Source of the DNA: Plazaster borealis
Taxonomy: Eukaryota; Echinodermata; Asteroidea; Forcipulatida; Labidiasteridae
Reading direction: 5' to 3'
DNA: 64,000 bases
Assembly (NCBI GenBank): GCA_021014325.1
Contig: CM037464.1
Span: forward strand, 5,673,127-5,737,126
Positions 33,920 through 53,473 of the stretch are shown here, in pieces. The notes below the pieces were generated by a model. That model saw only the letters and a program-made list of their open reading frames with translations, did no database searches and was not told where the DNA came from. Each line of letters starts with the position of its first letter. The first letter of the stretch is position 1. A program made the translations under genes and the position numbers.

Positions 33920-34521
33920 CCCTTTCAGCCCCAATGGCGACTTTAGTCGACTGTGCACTATACCCTGCTTGAGCCGCAATGGCGACTATAGTCGCCCAAG
34001 ATGACACACAAAAAAGAACTCAAGCCTGAGCACAAAGGCCATTTGTTAAATAGCTGTACTTTTGTCCATGTTCACCTTCTATACCTTAGCTTCCATCATT
34101 GGAAAGAGAAAGATCGGATCTTTCCAATGGTGGTTAAATATAATAGGGTTGCTATCATGCAATCACTTCAAATTGGAGTGGAAAGATATGAAATGCCAAA
34201 CACCTACGGAGTGCCATATGGTTGTGTGCAAAAAAGTGTCTGAGTTTACAGAACACACTTGGGAAACAAAGACCAAGAACTTGGGCAATTATTGGCTGAT
34301 TTCAATGATTTTTAACTTATATGAAAGGAAATTTAATTGATTAAGGCAATTTTTATTACTTACATGTATTATGCTCTAAAATGAAATCTTTAAGGTAATA
34401 ATAGAGTTTGTAAAATCAAGCTTCCTGTTGTGTGAGAATGTGTGCTTCACGCTTGAGTGGTCAAACAAACAGGGCCACAGCAGTTATTTATGTCAAAAGA
34501 ATTTGGGGCTGAAAGGGTTAA
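33917..34521. mobile_element. piggyBac-type non-autonomous element
   Basis: About 600 bp with ends CCCTTTCAGCCCC and GGGGCTGAAAGGG, TTAA on the right and TTTA on the left. CCCTTT-type ends with TTAA are typical of piggyBac. It abuts the terminal TTAA of the family 3 element, suggesting insertion there. No transposase inside. Confidence 0.65.
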
Positions 34522-34879
34522 CGTCAGTAATCATAGAAATTGAAATTTATTCAAAGTCTGAAAGTACCATTCTATTTCGGTTCGTTGGAGAATGGTAGTG
34601 TCAGAAACGTCACATAGCAGTTGTGATCTGTCTTACTTTATGCACCAATGCACCCGGTTCATACTTCTTGCACAATGTGGAAGCAAGCACCTGTTTTTTT
34701 TTTCATCACTGCTTCGCAGAAGATTACGGAAGGAAATATCAACCGGGGCATTTCATTTTGCAGTCAGTTTCGCGCGAGTTGAGCGAAGATACAAACAGTA
34801 AAATCCCAGCATTACGCCTATGTACCACTTGAGAGTGCACTTTGTGAAGTAATGTATACCATGCCCGATATGGGGAGCA

Positions 34880-35040
34880 GAGGGCAAGTTTTAGCCAGGA
34901 TTTGGTAAAGGGGTGTCCAAATTTGCTGGAAATTTAAAAACTTGGGGGTCCGAATCCTTCACTTACAATACATTTACATTAAAATGACAGATAAAACAGG
35001 GTGTCCAAAAGACACCCAGACACCCCTCTGGCTAACACTA
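34880..35040. repeat. Dispersed repeat with GGTGTCC words, copy 1
   Basis: agccaggatttggtaaaggg ... aaacagggtgtccaaaagac ... cccctctggctaacactatg; outer parts are partly inverted. Second copy about 37020-37196. Confidence 0.6.
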
Positions 35041-36371
35041 TGGCGGAGGGTACCCCCCACCCCCTCCACCCACCCACAATGTTCCTTTACTTTAACACAC
35101 TATTTTCATCTTGTACAGAAGTACCCCATTCCCCCAACCTCGTCCCTGTGGTTTACTTTATTTCCAACCATGTTTACAATAGTAAACCCTGGGAGGGAAA
35201 CTCCTTACTTGGATCATGATTGGACACCGACTGGTGTACAAAAGTCTAACGTAAACATGTTAAGTTGTACTCATTCAGTATTCACCATTAATGGTATTCA
35301 CCATGTTCACAGCCAGACTATTCTAATTTGCATACGTATCCAAAATTTTTGGATATGCAAATGATCCAATACCAGGGTGAGAGAGTGGTCATCCTCGTAC
35401 TGCTCGACACACCTTGGGGACGAGGTTGCCCACTCCCCCTCAAATCCTCTAAAGAATTCCTGAGATTCCAAGCCCACAATAAAGACACAATAGAGTGGGA
35501 GGAGCATGATAGCTTTGACAGTTTATGGTGTTCAAGACTTATGAATGAAACTTTTGCTCCGAATAAGATGTTTGCACCTCTAGAGAAGCTTTATATTCTC
35601 ACCGTTTTCAAAACATCGCGTTTTGGACTTGCAGGATCAAAACTAAGTTTTACTAATTTTCTCAAAAACCATAGCATTGAAAAAAACGTTTCATGGTGGG
35701 AAGTTTTCCACAAAGGGAAGTTTTATACAATGTAAGTTGTGTGCAAATTCGTGAACATTTATATTTTTCAATATTACCAATGTTGTGCACACCCTCCAAG
35801 CCGTGCTATTTTTTACTAGCGAGCAGTATTTGTGCCATTACAGTATATTTTATAAATACATAACTGAATCATGTACATACTGGTAGATGTGTTACATAAC
35901 GTTTATTTTTCTTTCAATTCTTTTGCCAGCTGTTTTCCCCATTTTCAGATACAAGCCACCTGTAAAAAAAAGTGTTGTTGCTGAATTTTTTTATTATTAT
36001 TATTTTAATTTTTACATTTTGTTTACCAAACTCCAGGAGTGTCTAATCCACTTTAATACTCAGAAAAACAATATAATTTGTTTTGCCAAGTCCACTAACT
36101 GCAGCTCCAGGATTATTATTATTATTTTTATTACTATATATTTCTGGTGATGGAACCAAGGATGCCACTTTAATACTCAGAAAACATTATAATTTATTTT
36201 GCTAAGTCCACCTACTGCAGCTACAAGATTCTTATTATTATTTGTATTATTATATATTTCTGGTAATGAAACCAAGGATGCTTCATAAGTGAACTTAATC
36301 ACTGTAGTTCGCAAGCCTGAGGAAACCTGTAAGCAAGGGAGCTTGCTATATGAACCAGAAACACCGGGGTT
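35041..36371. other. No gene seen
   Basis: Intergenic between the TDH genes. 35330-35365 is a small palindrome (ccaaaatttttgg core); 36010-36310 holds two tandem copies of 'ttattatatatttctggtaa', a word also at 29945. Confidence 0.5.
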
Positions 36372-36600
36372 AACCCCCTACTCTTCCACGATAAGTGTTC
36401 AGGGTTCTTTTACGTGCACTACCAATCCTAGAACACGGGACCTACGGCTTAATGTCACATCCAAAGGACAAAGCAATTTTGGTAAAGGATCTTGCTCAAG
36501 GACATAAGTGCCATGACAGGGACTCGAACCCACACTCTGTTGATCAGAAACACCAGAGCTTGAGACCAATACTCCTAAACCGCTCGGCCATGACATGCCA
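36372..36600 (-). mobile_element. SINE family A fragment
   Basis: Antisense head (aaccgctcggccatgacatg, ending at 36600) and half of the body, joined on the left to another repeat (36070-36370). Not full length. Confidence 0.7.
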
Positions 36601-36675
36601 GATTCAAACTGGCTTCTCACCCCTCGGGCTTGGTGGTCTAGTTGTCAAGATATCTGTTATACATTGCCGGGGTCA

Positions 36676-36796
36676 CCAGGGGCCGATTTCACAAAGAGAT
36701 AAGAATAGTCTTATCTGAACTTAAGACTAGTCCTATCTCTTAGCATTGCCTAGGACTAGTCCTAAGTTAGGAAGAGTTTTGTGAAATCGACCCCAG
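36676..36796. repeat. Foldback, second copy
   Basis: ccaggggccgatttcacaaa / tttgtgaaatcgaccccagg, shorter interior than the 30985 copy. Confidence 0.75.
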
Positions 36797-37019
36797 GATT
36801 CGGGAAAGCACTGAGAACACAGTGTTATGTCACACACCGCGGTGTACGGTAAAACCAAAAGTGTTATTACTGTCGCTCTCGGTTAATAAGTCAACTTGTG
36901 AGATATCTTGTTCGCTGAATAAGTAGAATGGCATGTGTGGAGCTTTTTACGGATGTTCCAGGGTAATACATTTTTCCAAGCAACAAATACCGGTACAGTT
37001 TTAATATGCATTGGTGCAA

Positions 37020-37196
37020 GGTTTTAGTCAGGAATTGGTAAAAGGGTATCCAAATTTGCTGGAAATTTAAAAACTGGGTGTCCAAATTCTCCACTTACAA
37101 TACATTTAGTCAAGTAAATGACAGATAAAACAGGGTGTCCAACTTTAAAACAGGGTGTCCAAAAGAACACCCAGTCGCCCCTCTGGCTAACACTAT
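37020..37196. repeat. Dispersed repeat with GGTGTCC words, copy 2
   Basis: agtcaggaattggtaaaagg ... cccctctggctaacactatg, with an internal duplication of aaaacagggtgtccaa. Confidence 0.6.
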
Positions 37197-37258
37197 GCAT
37201 TGGTGTGAATAATTATCAATAAAATAATGCATAGGCTGTCTCATTTAAATGGTCTCAT

Positions 37259-37637
37259 TTAAATGCTCGTATACGTTTGGTAATGACTCTGAAAAATACT
37301 GGCAAGAAAAACTGACCTGGTAAGAAGTACAGCAGCTTTGGATATGTGCATTTTGAGAAACTTTTCACTTAGAAACACTGCGGTTATGGAAAAAGATATC
37401 ACTTTTTATCTCCAAAAATTTGAATCTGAAAAGCGTTACTGACAGTATCATTTCTCAGATTGTGTATTCCAAGTGCGGATTACTCTTCCTGTGTGGACAT
37501 AACCGCTCCATATTTTCGGCAATATCTCAAAAAACGCTACCACCTTTTGAAGTGAAATTTTCACAGGTTAGTTTTGTCTACAACTAGGATTGAAACAAAC
37601 AGTGGCTTCCAAATACCGAACGTATACAATCCCTTTA
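37259..37637. mobile_element. Family 2 MITE
   Basis: Opposite orientation to the 31518 copy, with a gcgttactgacagtatcatt centre. Intergenic between the TDH genes. Confidence 0.75.
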
Positions 37638-38239
37638 AGTTCCTAACTGATAAAACACAAAAAAATATATGTACATTTTAGAAACATTTGACTTGCCCTC
37701 GGTGTATCTACCTGAGCTGTCCTTGTTAAACAAATGCAGCTGTTTTCTATTTTTGTTATTCAAGTTAAAGGTACATCGCTCACTTTGAAAAAGCTTTGTA
37801 TCTTTGACTAATTTTCTGCAGCTAAATAATTTGTTTTGTAAATTATGTCTTTACATACAGTAGAATATATTTTGCACTTGTTTTCTCTCAATATATTTAT
37901 TAGACTGGTCCCCTGTCTTTCTTTGTAAGGCACTGGTCTTTTACAAACCCAATGGTTCCATTGGATACACGTGTACACGCAAAAAACAACATCAACCCTA
38001 TGGATAGTTATGATCTAAGTGCGTAAAGCTATGTTTTGTAACAAGTATACAACTAAAACTAATGGGAAAACAGGGTGGATTTAACACCTTATAAACTTAT
38101 TTATTCATCAACTTTTGATGTTCCAAAATAACAAAATAAAAACAATAACATTAGTTGTTGCAAACTGTTTACGAACCAGAATAGAGTGACCTACGGTGTA
38201 AATGCATGATGTTTTAAGGGCCTCGAGTTTCGACTCTAT

Positions 38240-38420
38240 AGACCTTTAACGTGGTGCGGCCATCTTGATTTTCTCCCATTCAAATCAATGTAACCAAACG
38301 GAGGCTGGAAGGAGAAATAGTCTGGTTCCTTTTCTGTTTGATAAATATTGGCATCCATTACTGCTGTTGGGGACAGGGAACATGACCAAGATGGTGGCAG
38401 CAAGGTAAAGGTCTATAGCA
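38240..38420. mobile_element. Element with CTATAGACCTTTA-type ends
   Basis: tctatagacctttaacgtgg and gcaaggtaaaggtctata are inverted 180 bp apart. Interior has catcttgattttctcccatt and aagatggtgg words. Confidence 0.6.
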
Positions 38421-38443
38421 CTAGCAGAGTCTTTTCAAAAGGC

Positions 38444-38829
38444 TTAAAGGCAGGGTATACGTTTTGTAATTGTCAAAGGCCAGTATAATCACTTCGTGTA
38501 TCCCAACATAATGCATAAATAACAAACTGTGAACATTTGGGCGCAATTGGTCACCGAAGTTGCAAGAAAATAATGACAGAAAAAAACACCCTTGTTGCAC
38601 AGAATGGTGTGCTTTCAGATGCCCGAGAAAGGCATCATGCCTGAAGCCTTTCTCAGATTCAAATTTTGGTGTGAAAAATTACCCCTTTCTCTAAAACTAC
38701 ATTACTTCAAAGGGGGTGGTTTCTGGCAATGTTTTATAGTATCACTAGCTCTCCAGTGCTCTTCACCAAGTTAGTTTTTTTTGTGGTCATTACCTTTTGG
38801 AGTAATCACCAAAAGTACACCCTGCCTAA
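38444..38829. mobile_element. Diverged family 1 MITE
   Basis: Same internal order as family 1, but terminal repeats read aaaggcagggtatacg. It splits a 'ctctgctagggtcg' element whose pieces flank it (about 38419 and 38850). Confidence 0.65.
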
Positions 38830-39774
38830 AGGGCCCTTGATGACTAGAAGCTCTGCTAGGGTCGCGAAATTTTAGGCCATTAAAAACATTTGCAACATAA
38901 CAAAATGCGAACAAAACAGCTCATAATGTAATTTTTCAGAGGTAAGTTTTATGACGAGAGCATTGTCATGGATACATAATATGTAGACAAAAAAACCTCT
39001 TTTTTCATATTTAGTTAGAATTTCTCCATGAATCATGAGATTTTTGTGTGAATTTGTTGGATTCAGAGCCGGAGATCCAAAGAAATCACAATATGTGAAA
39101 ATATTTTGTGAGGTTCGAGGCACATTAGTAAAACATACATTTTATGTTAACAAAGTTACTTCCTATTTTAATCTGATTTCCGTTTTTTATTGTTTTAAAT
39201 AAAACAAACAAAAAATCAGTAAGATTGTTGTGTAAAAGCCTTAAACTACACCAAAGCCTGTACCGTGTGTAGGTGTAGGCCCTTCTGCCGAATAACGTTT
39301 TCCAATTTGTTTTCAAGTGTCAGATATCATGTCTGATACTTTAGAATATTTTTGATATCTACAAATATCGGACATATCAGAAATATCCAGATATCCAACA
39401 AGTATATCAGGCATGTTGCGTATAAGGGGCATGTCAGTGGCCCCAGGTGTCCCCCCCCCCATATTCAAAATCTTGACTTTTGAGATTAAAAAATTACAAG
39501 AGTAAAATATTCCAATTTATAACCTTTAATGTGATAATTTCGATGTTTTTAAAAACTATTGCCCCATTTACACGCAGACGATGTATTTGTTTTTACACTA
39601 ATATGTCGGAACAAGAGGGCTGAAAAGGGACTTGTTTAAGAGAAATGCAAACGGAAGCTACAATTTTAATAGGCCAGAAGTGCTCCCCTTTAAACAATGG
39701 TGCATCCCCTTGTGCCCCCTAAAATGTTACCCTAGTTTCGGCGCTGCATCAGACAAGTCCAGATATTGAGGTAG

Positions 39775-40174
39775 TTAAAGGGTCTGTATACGTTCGGTAA
39801 TGACTCTGAAAATTATTGGCAATAAAAACTTACTTGGTTAGAAGTACAGCAGCTTTGGATAGTACAGTGCATTTTGAGAAACTTTTCACTGCGAAGTACT
39901 GCGGTTATGGAAAAAGAAAACATTTTTTATCCCCAAAAAGTTGAATTTGAGAAGCGTTAATACTGATAGTAACGTTTCTCAGATTGTGTATTCCAATTGC
40001 AGATTATTGTTCCTGCGTGGACATAACCGCTCCAGATTTTCGGCAATATCTCACAAACGCTACCACCTTTTGACATGAAATTTTCACAGGTTAGTTTTAT
40101 GTTGTATATCTACAACTATGTAGGATTGAAACAAACAGTAGGTTCCAATTACCAAACGTATACAATCCCTTTAA
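39775..40174. mobile_element. Family 2 MITE
   Basis: Full length, with TTAA ends and a central small palindrome (gagaagcgttaatactgata). Intergenic. Confidence 0.8.
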
Positions 40175-40873
40175 AGGGATTGGGTTAAGCCACAATTCTT
40201 ATTGCAAAGCACAGTAATGTGATAAAATTAATCTTATTATAGTCTTTCTGAATTTCATATCATTCGTTTCAATATTGTATGCTGGATATACAGAGTGTTT
40301 TTTGTTCTTTTGAAGTATTTTTGAAACATATTTAAAACTATTGTGGCGGTGCGCAGCATGAGGTGTTTTTAAAATAAACAGATAATGTGATATGAAAAAC
40401 TGTCCCTTGTGTAGTATTGTATTGTTTGGTAGATAGAGACCCCTTTTTCGAAACTACGGCCAGACTCCAACTTGTCAACAATTACAGATGTTTGCGGTAA
40501 CACCGTGTGTTTCTATCTACTTTTCTGATATGAGAAGTCGTCTTCTACTGCCGCAGAGTAGATTTCGGAATTCAGGAGGCAACAGTTCTGAAAAGAACAT
40601 GCCTTGCTTATTAAGTACCTTGGGAGGTAGGAAATCGGCCAGGACTACTACTTTCAATTGGTCGATCGAGGGGACTTCTTGTTATTTGAACCCAAATGCC
40701 GCAGAGTGAATTACTCATTGGTTTCAACGTTTCGACATGGCCTGCTCTAGTCATCGTCTTGCCTCCTGACCACTGGTCGAATTTCATGGCTGTGCTTACC
40801 GTGGTCGGCGCATGAGGACATAGTGCTATGGGCCGTAAGTGCTGATTTCCGCGGTTAGGAGACACGCTTGGGC

Positions 40874-41168
40874 CCCAGGAGGCGTATATTTTTTTTACAC
40901 CGCAGCGAGGGGTTTTGTACTGTAACACTGTCAATTCCGTCTTGAGATAGGAGACTACGTTTAACCCTAAACCCTAACCCTAACCCTAACCTTAACCCTA
41001 ACCCTAACCCTAACCCTCGCCCTAACCCTTACCCTCACCCTAACCCCAAACCTAACCCTTTATAGGCATAACTGTTTGTAGTCTCATCTCAAGACAGGAA
41101 TTGGCAGTATTTTAGTACAAAACCCCTCGCTGCGGTGTAAAACAAAAAAAAAAATGCCCCCAGGAGTA
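40874..41168. repeat. Foldback enclosing a telomere-like tract
   Basis: Arms: caccgcagcgaggggttttg (left) / aaaacccctcgctgcggtgt (right), and cttgagataggagactac / gtagtctcatctcaag closer in. The loop is the CCCTAA-type repeat at 40961-41061. Confidence 0.8.
40961..41061. repeat. Interstitial telomere-like (CCCTAA)n
   Basis: About 16 CCCTAA units, the first half nearly perfect and the second half with CCCTCG, CCTTAC and CCTCAC variants. CCCTAA/TTAGGG is the telomere repeat of most animals. Position in the middle of a foldback argues against a chromosome end. Confidence 0.85.
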
Positions 41169-42148
41169 GTCTTTCACATGAACGCATGCGCGCGTACATA
41201 CACTATAGACCTAATGCATTGACGTCATCCAGCCGCCATCTTAGAGGTAAAACGATGACGAAACAGTCTGCGGAAACGGACAGATTTGTACGCGCGGCGC
41301 ACATGGTTGGGCAATGAACATCTTCCTTTTGACCTCTAGGCGAGGGCGCCCTATATACTCAATTACGTCATGTGCATAAGTTCTTAGACGCACAAACGCG
41401 TATCAAGACAACATCAGCCCCCATGACCAAAAGAAAGGCAAAACAAAAAGCGCGATCTTCCCTCATTTTGCCAACTTGAGCCCAATTTCATGGCTCGAAA
41501 TTCTTTGCTTACGGTGCCCTGTCTGTAAGCACAGTTACACGGTACGCAGAGCCATGACATTGATTGCGCACGCGCGATGTGCAATTTACTTATTTCATTA
41601 TGGAAAGGTCTGTTAATTGCTCTTCGTGAAAACAGAAAAAGACGGAGCATTTTTTTGCACCGTGCCAGCCAGCGTGACAATGTACTTCATTGTATAAATT
41701 TGAAAATCTACATTTTGCTGTTTGTCGTGAAAACTCAAAACAGTTAATCTGGTGATGTTAGGTCTAAAGCTGGGTGGAAATCAATGTCATGCGTCATGGC
41801 GTTGTGCATAATTTGGAGAGAAAAAAAATGAAAGTACACGCCAAGCATGCTACACACATAATTTCATGAGCGACATGGACTAAGTTCGCAAAATACTTTA
41901 CGCACAAAATACATTCTTTAAGGGCATGTCCACACGAGGCAATTTACAGGCAACCAGTTCTAGTCAATTCTCCAAGAAGAGAAATCAATGACATTTCAGA
42001 GTTCTCATTATTTTCTTGAAGATAGTGATAATGTCCTACAGCTAAATTAATGTCCACTGTGCTGCCGAAGGTTTCCTGGCGTGCAAACTTGACATTTAAT
42101 CCAAATAGAGATATCTAATCGGGCGTACAAAGTTAACATTTAATGCAT

Positions 42149-42306
42149 GTAATAGAGATATCTCTAATAGAAATTAAGATATCTCTATTATTAATAATAA
42201 TAGAGATATCTCTATTTCTTTATTTAATAGAGATATCTCTATTATTAATAGAGATATCTCTATTATTAATAGAGATCTCTATTATGAATAGAGATATCTC
42301 TATTAA
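42149..42306. repeat. Tandem palindromic repeat (AATAGAGATATCTCTATT)n
   Basis: Seven or so self-complementary units with small spacing variations; each unit is a palindrome, so either strand can form a cruciform or slip. Confidence 0.85.
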
Positions 42307-42317
42307 TGGCTTAAATG

Positions 42318-42659
42318 TTAAAGGAACATTACAGAATTGGTTTTTGCTAACAAAACAGTTGCTGGCAGTGTAAGCACTTTATGTAATCCACCATATACAT
42401 AAACTGACAAACCTGTAGAAGTTTGAGATCGATCGGCCATCTGGGTCACGAGAAAATAGTGAAAAACCGATTACACATTTGCATGTGGTATACAATGCAT
42501 GAATAAAACGCTCATGAGCGTAAACTCCAATCGGAAATTAGTTTTATTTATTTCTCATCAAATATGGCATTTCAGACAGAACTATTTCTAGGGATATTTT
42601 CTACTATCATCATCATTAGACCGTGTAGTTTTATGTAAATCTGTGTAACGTTCCTTTAA
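42318..42659. mobile_element. TTAA-flanked MITE, family 4
   Basis: 342 bp with ends aaaggaacattacagaattg and gtgtaacgttcctttaa. Interior weakly resembles family 3 (gtgaaaaaccg). Lies just right of the AGATATCT tandem repeat. Confidence 0.65.
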
Positions 42660-42919
42660 GAATGTACGCCATACAGTGCAGTTGGTTGCCTCAAAGTTTC
42701 CTGAACAAAACAAATGGTCCTTTTATTTGTGACATGGCCTTCAGTCGTAAAATGAGCAGGCATGCTTGTCCAGACATCGCTGCGTTATAACATGGAGGTG
42801 AATATCCATAAAAAACATTGCTTGGCGCAACTGGGACGATTTTCCCTTCAGATTTCCGACGGCTGTTTGGGGAGAACACAGCTTGCATTTTCGCTGTACT
42901 TTGGTGTGGGGAGGTCATC

Positions 42920-43299
42920 TTAAAGGCATCGTACACGTTTGGTAATTGGAGCCTATTGTTTGTTTCAAACCTATACAGTTGTAGATAAAAATACCATAAA
43001 ACTAACCTGTGAAAATTTCATTTCAAAACGTGGTAGCGTTTTTGAGATATTGCCGTAAATCTGGAGCGGTTATGTAATCTGCAATGGTATGCACTCTGAG
43101 AAGCGTAACGCGTAACGCTTTTCATGATTCATTGGGGGATAAAAAGTGATATTATTTTTCCCATAACCGCAGTACTTGGACGTAAAAAGTTTCTCAAAAT
43201 GATGCATTATACTATCCAAAGCTGCTGTATTTCTTACCAAGTAAGTTTTTATTGCCAATAATTAGCAGAGTCATTACCAAACGTGTACGATGTATTTAA
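42920..43299. mobile_element. Family 2 MITE
   Basis: Full length; TTAA ends; central duplication gcgtaacgcgtaacgc. Intergenic, 1.5 kb before TDH copy 2. Confidence 0.8.
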
Positions 43300-44845
43300 T
43301 TTGATGAGGGGGCTGTGACTTTCGCATCGATCGATGGCATTGGTTGTGATTTCCACGACATCGGAATCGTCGTTGACATACACCCCTGACTGAACAAATA
43401 AATCTCGAGTGGCGTAACTAAGGCCCCCCCCCCCCCCACAATTGATAACCGTGCTCCTCGGTGCCCCTATTTGAAGTCTTGACTTTTGGGATTGAAAGTT
43501 TCCAGAGCTGAGTTTTTAACGTGATAATGTCGATGTTTTTAAAACTATTTTTCCTTTGTGACACGCAGACAATATATTTGTTTTCACACTAACGCCAGAT
43601 TATCTTACACAAAATAACAAATTACATTAAAAAAAGGCGCTGTAAAGGGGCTTTTTTAAGGAAAAGGCAAACGAAAACTTGGCCAGAAGTACCCCGTAGA
43701 AAAAAATAGTGCACCCGGCCTTGTGCCCCCCTACAGTTTTACCCCAGTTACGGCGCTGCTCTCCCCTTCAATCGTTTTGTCAATGGTGTTTCACCAAACA
43801 AAAATACAAATTTTAGATAAAAACTATCCGTTCGCACTGAACATTACTGAACAGAAAGTTTTTACCGACTGTTTGCAAACTTTACTTGCGTGATCCGACC
43901 AATCGAGTTGCCACACCTGTCTCGTACATTTATGTACTCATTGCTAGTAATAGTATGTTACTTGGTGGGCGGTGCTTATTTGATCTGTGTATTGCACAAT
44001 ATTGTTACCCGAAACATACCAAAAAACATGTATCTCTGTATTTTGTGTACAGGCACATCTTGTACGAATTGCAAGATGTGCTCTCCTCAAACAGCCGTCG
44101 GAATTCGGAAAGCGGAACTTCAACCCGTTTACACGTCCGGCTCCGACACTCCAGGCCCACGGTCAAATGTTCGAACCATTGCGTACAAAATACACGCTGC
44201 TGCTCCACAAAATGTACAATGACGGAGCCAAAGCCGGAGACGGAGCCAAAGCCGAGATTTGGGAAAAGGCCCAGGATTCAGTGACCAACAGTACAGAAAA
44301 TGGTGAGTAAAAAGAGGATTAGACATCAGAGATCACATCAATATACCTTTAACCACTTCAAGTCGGAGGACGTGTAGCCTTTTTATCTGGACTGGCTTTT
44401 TGCGGAAGGTTTTGGTTAGGGGTTACCCTCGCCGATCGCAGCTAATGTACCGTATGCATTACAGACAGGGGTTGTGTACAATATGATTTGGTTCAGTGCA
44501 CCTTAAAACTGCAACCTTGTGAGTAGATTTTTGCCGATTTTATCCATTCAGATTTGCCAGTTTATTTATTTCAATGTGCATTAATTCTCTCCTCTGTTGG
44601 TTTAAAATCCTTGCCTCTATATAGTATAAGGCTATATTCTAACCGTTTTCCTTTATGTGAACATGAGTTCAAAAACAAAGAAGTTTCTGTTTCAACAAAT
44701 GATGTGGACACACAAATCGTGTATGTTGCAAACGCAATATTGTAGGTTTTTATTCAATTAATGCATTAAAGATTGGCTAAAATCGGTTACAACTCGATCT
44801 CCATCCTTTGTTTTGCATATAACGTTTTTGTTTTTTCCCATTCAG
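43300..44845. other. Upstream region of TDH copy 2
   Basis: No coding gene seen. A poly-C run at about 43424-43437, a duplicated acggagccaaagccgga word at 44221-44252, and a good donor (aaaatg|gtgagtaa, 44302/44303) that could end a 5' noncoding exon of TDH copy 2. Confidence 0.4.
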
Positions 44846-52190
<7,345 letters not shown>

Positions 52191-52338
52191 ATCCGTTGTT
52201 GTTTCTATTAAACCAAGCCGTTTTTGTGATGGTAAATTGAACCAGAGTGCGACATAGACTTTGCAAGTCTCTCGCATATAGTTATATTTCTATGAAATCA
52301 AAACTTGTTTTAAAATTGTATTATGCAACATTCTGTAA

Positions 52339-52344
52339 AATAAA
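52339..52344 (+). promoter_or_regulatory. Candidate polyadenylation signal of TDH copy 2
   Basis: AATAAA hexamer about 150 bases after the stop codon, just before the foldback element that begins at 52380. The position is right for a short 3' UTR; no transcript evidence. Confidence 0.5.
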
Positions 52345-52379
52345 AATAGGCCTACCCATAGCAATTATTTTGTGTATTT

Positions 52380-53114
52380 TTAAGGCCCTTTAAAACAACG
52401 TTTGAGCGTAAATAAACCATTACATATGTGTAGGAGAGTCATATGTATCTATATAACCTTCATTCTGTTGAAAAAATTGTATTTTTAACTGTTAAAAAAA
52501 GTTTTTTTTACCCTGAAGTAGTAACTTCGCCGTGTTGTCTTTCAACCGTACTTGGACGATACCATTATGCAATAGGTAAGTTCTTTGGGCATAGTTGCTT
52601 ATGTACTGCATAGTTGTTTATGTACTGCTGTTTTTTATGAATTGTTTTAAAAGTTCTTTTAACATTTGAAAGACTAGATATTAAGTGGCTGTCATAAATA
52701 ATCTAATACTATAAGGTCATGTTGATACAAATGGAAATGTTCTTCCAAAATAATACGATCACAAATACAAAACTATGACTTATAATAGAGTCATAACAAT
52801 GAGCTTATTCGTTTAATATTAAATTCAACTGCCGTTGAAATTTATGCCAACTGATGATGTCAACACACGAACAGGTCGCTCGCTACCATGATAATTTTCG
52901 ACCCCTGCATGCAGTACAATGGTATCGCCCAGGCACGTTCCAAAGTCAACATGGCGGACACTACTGGTTGTTACTACTTCGGGGTAAAAAAACCCTTTTT
53001 TTACAGTTAAAAATATTTTTTTCAACAGAATGAAGGTTATATAGATACATATGACTCTCCTACGTATACGTAATGGTTCATTTATGCTCAAACGTTGTTG
53101 TAAAGGGCCTTTAA
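52380..53114. mobile_element. 735-bp foldback element 3' of TDH copy 2
   Basis: Outer arms of about 180 bp are inverted copies (aggccctttaaaacaacgtt ... aacgttgttgtaaagggcct; both include gagagtcatatgtatctata or its reverse), around a loop of about 350 bp. TTAA at both ends. It starts 190 bp after the stop codon. Confidence 0.8.
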
Positions 53115-53259
53115 AATTTGTTGTCGTTAGTTGTCGTCAGGCGTCGTTTGTTGTCGGTATTTAGTGCGACCCATAAGAATGAATGAGTCAAAGTACATAT
53201 TACCTCGATGATCGTTTGACTCAGTTTGACCCAAGGCAGGAATTGGGTTTAGCATAAAC

Positions 53260-53473
53260 AGGCCCATGTCACACGAGGCAATATGCAACCAGTTCCAGGC
53301 AATTTCCATAAAGAAAAGGCATTCACATTTGAAAGTTCACATATTTTTATTGGGGATCGTAAGACACTGTTTGAAAAATAACTCATGTGCTACCAAAGTG
53401 GTCCTGTATAGCATGCACTGAAGTTGGTTGTCTCCAAGTTGCCTGTACAAAATTGCCTCGTGTGACAGGGCCC
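53260..53473. mobile_element. Palindromic element with GGGCCC-type ends
   Basis: Arms gcccatgtcacacgaggcaa / ttgcctcgtgtgacagggcc with inner inverted accagttccaggcaattt / aagttgcctgtacaaaatt. No coding content. Confidence 0.7.

Larger units (their letters stand above)
41922..42705. repeat. Diverged relative of the 53260 element, disrupted
   Basis: Left arm (gtccacacgaggcaattt, accagttctagtcaattct) at 41922; a possible right part (gcagttggttgcctcaaag) at 42678, separated by the AGATATCT tandem repeat and a family 4 MITE. Confidence 0.45.

Noticed and set aside
34001..34340. 80-92 aa ORFs
   Set aside because: They fall within the non-autonomous piggyBac-type element and do not resemble a transposase.
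40961..41061. Chromosome end
   Set aside because: The telomere-like tract is flanked by unique sequence and genes on both sides and enclosed by inverted arms.
42149..42306. CRISPR-like array
   Set aside because: Repeats are adjacent palindromes without unique spacers, in a eukaryotic genome.
43886..44310. Overlapping 107-132 aa ORFs upstream of TDH2
   Set aside because: Three frames are open at once, with no common family features; the ENG frame would hit a stop when spliced to the TDH2 first coding exon. Only a noncoding exon remains possible.
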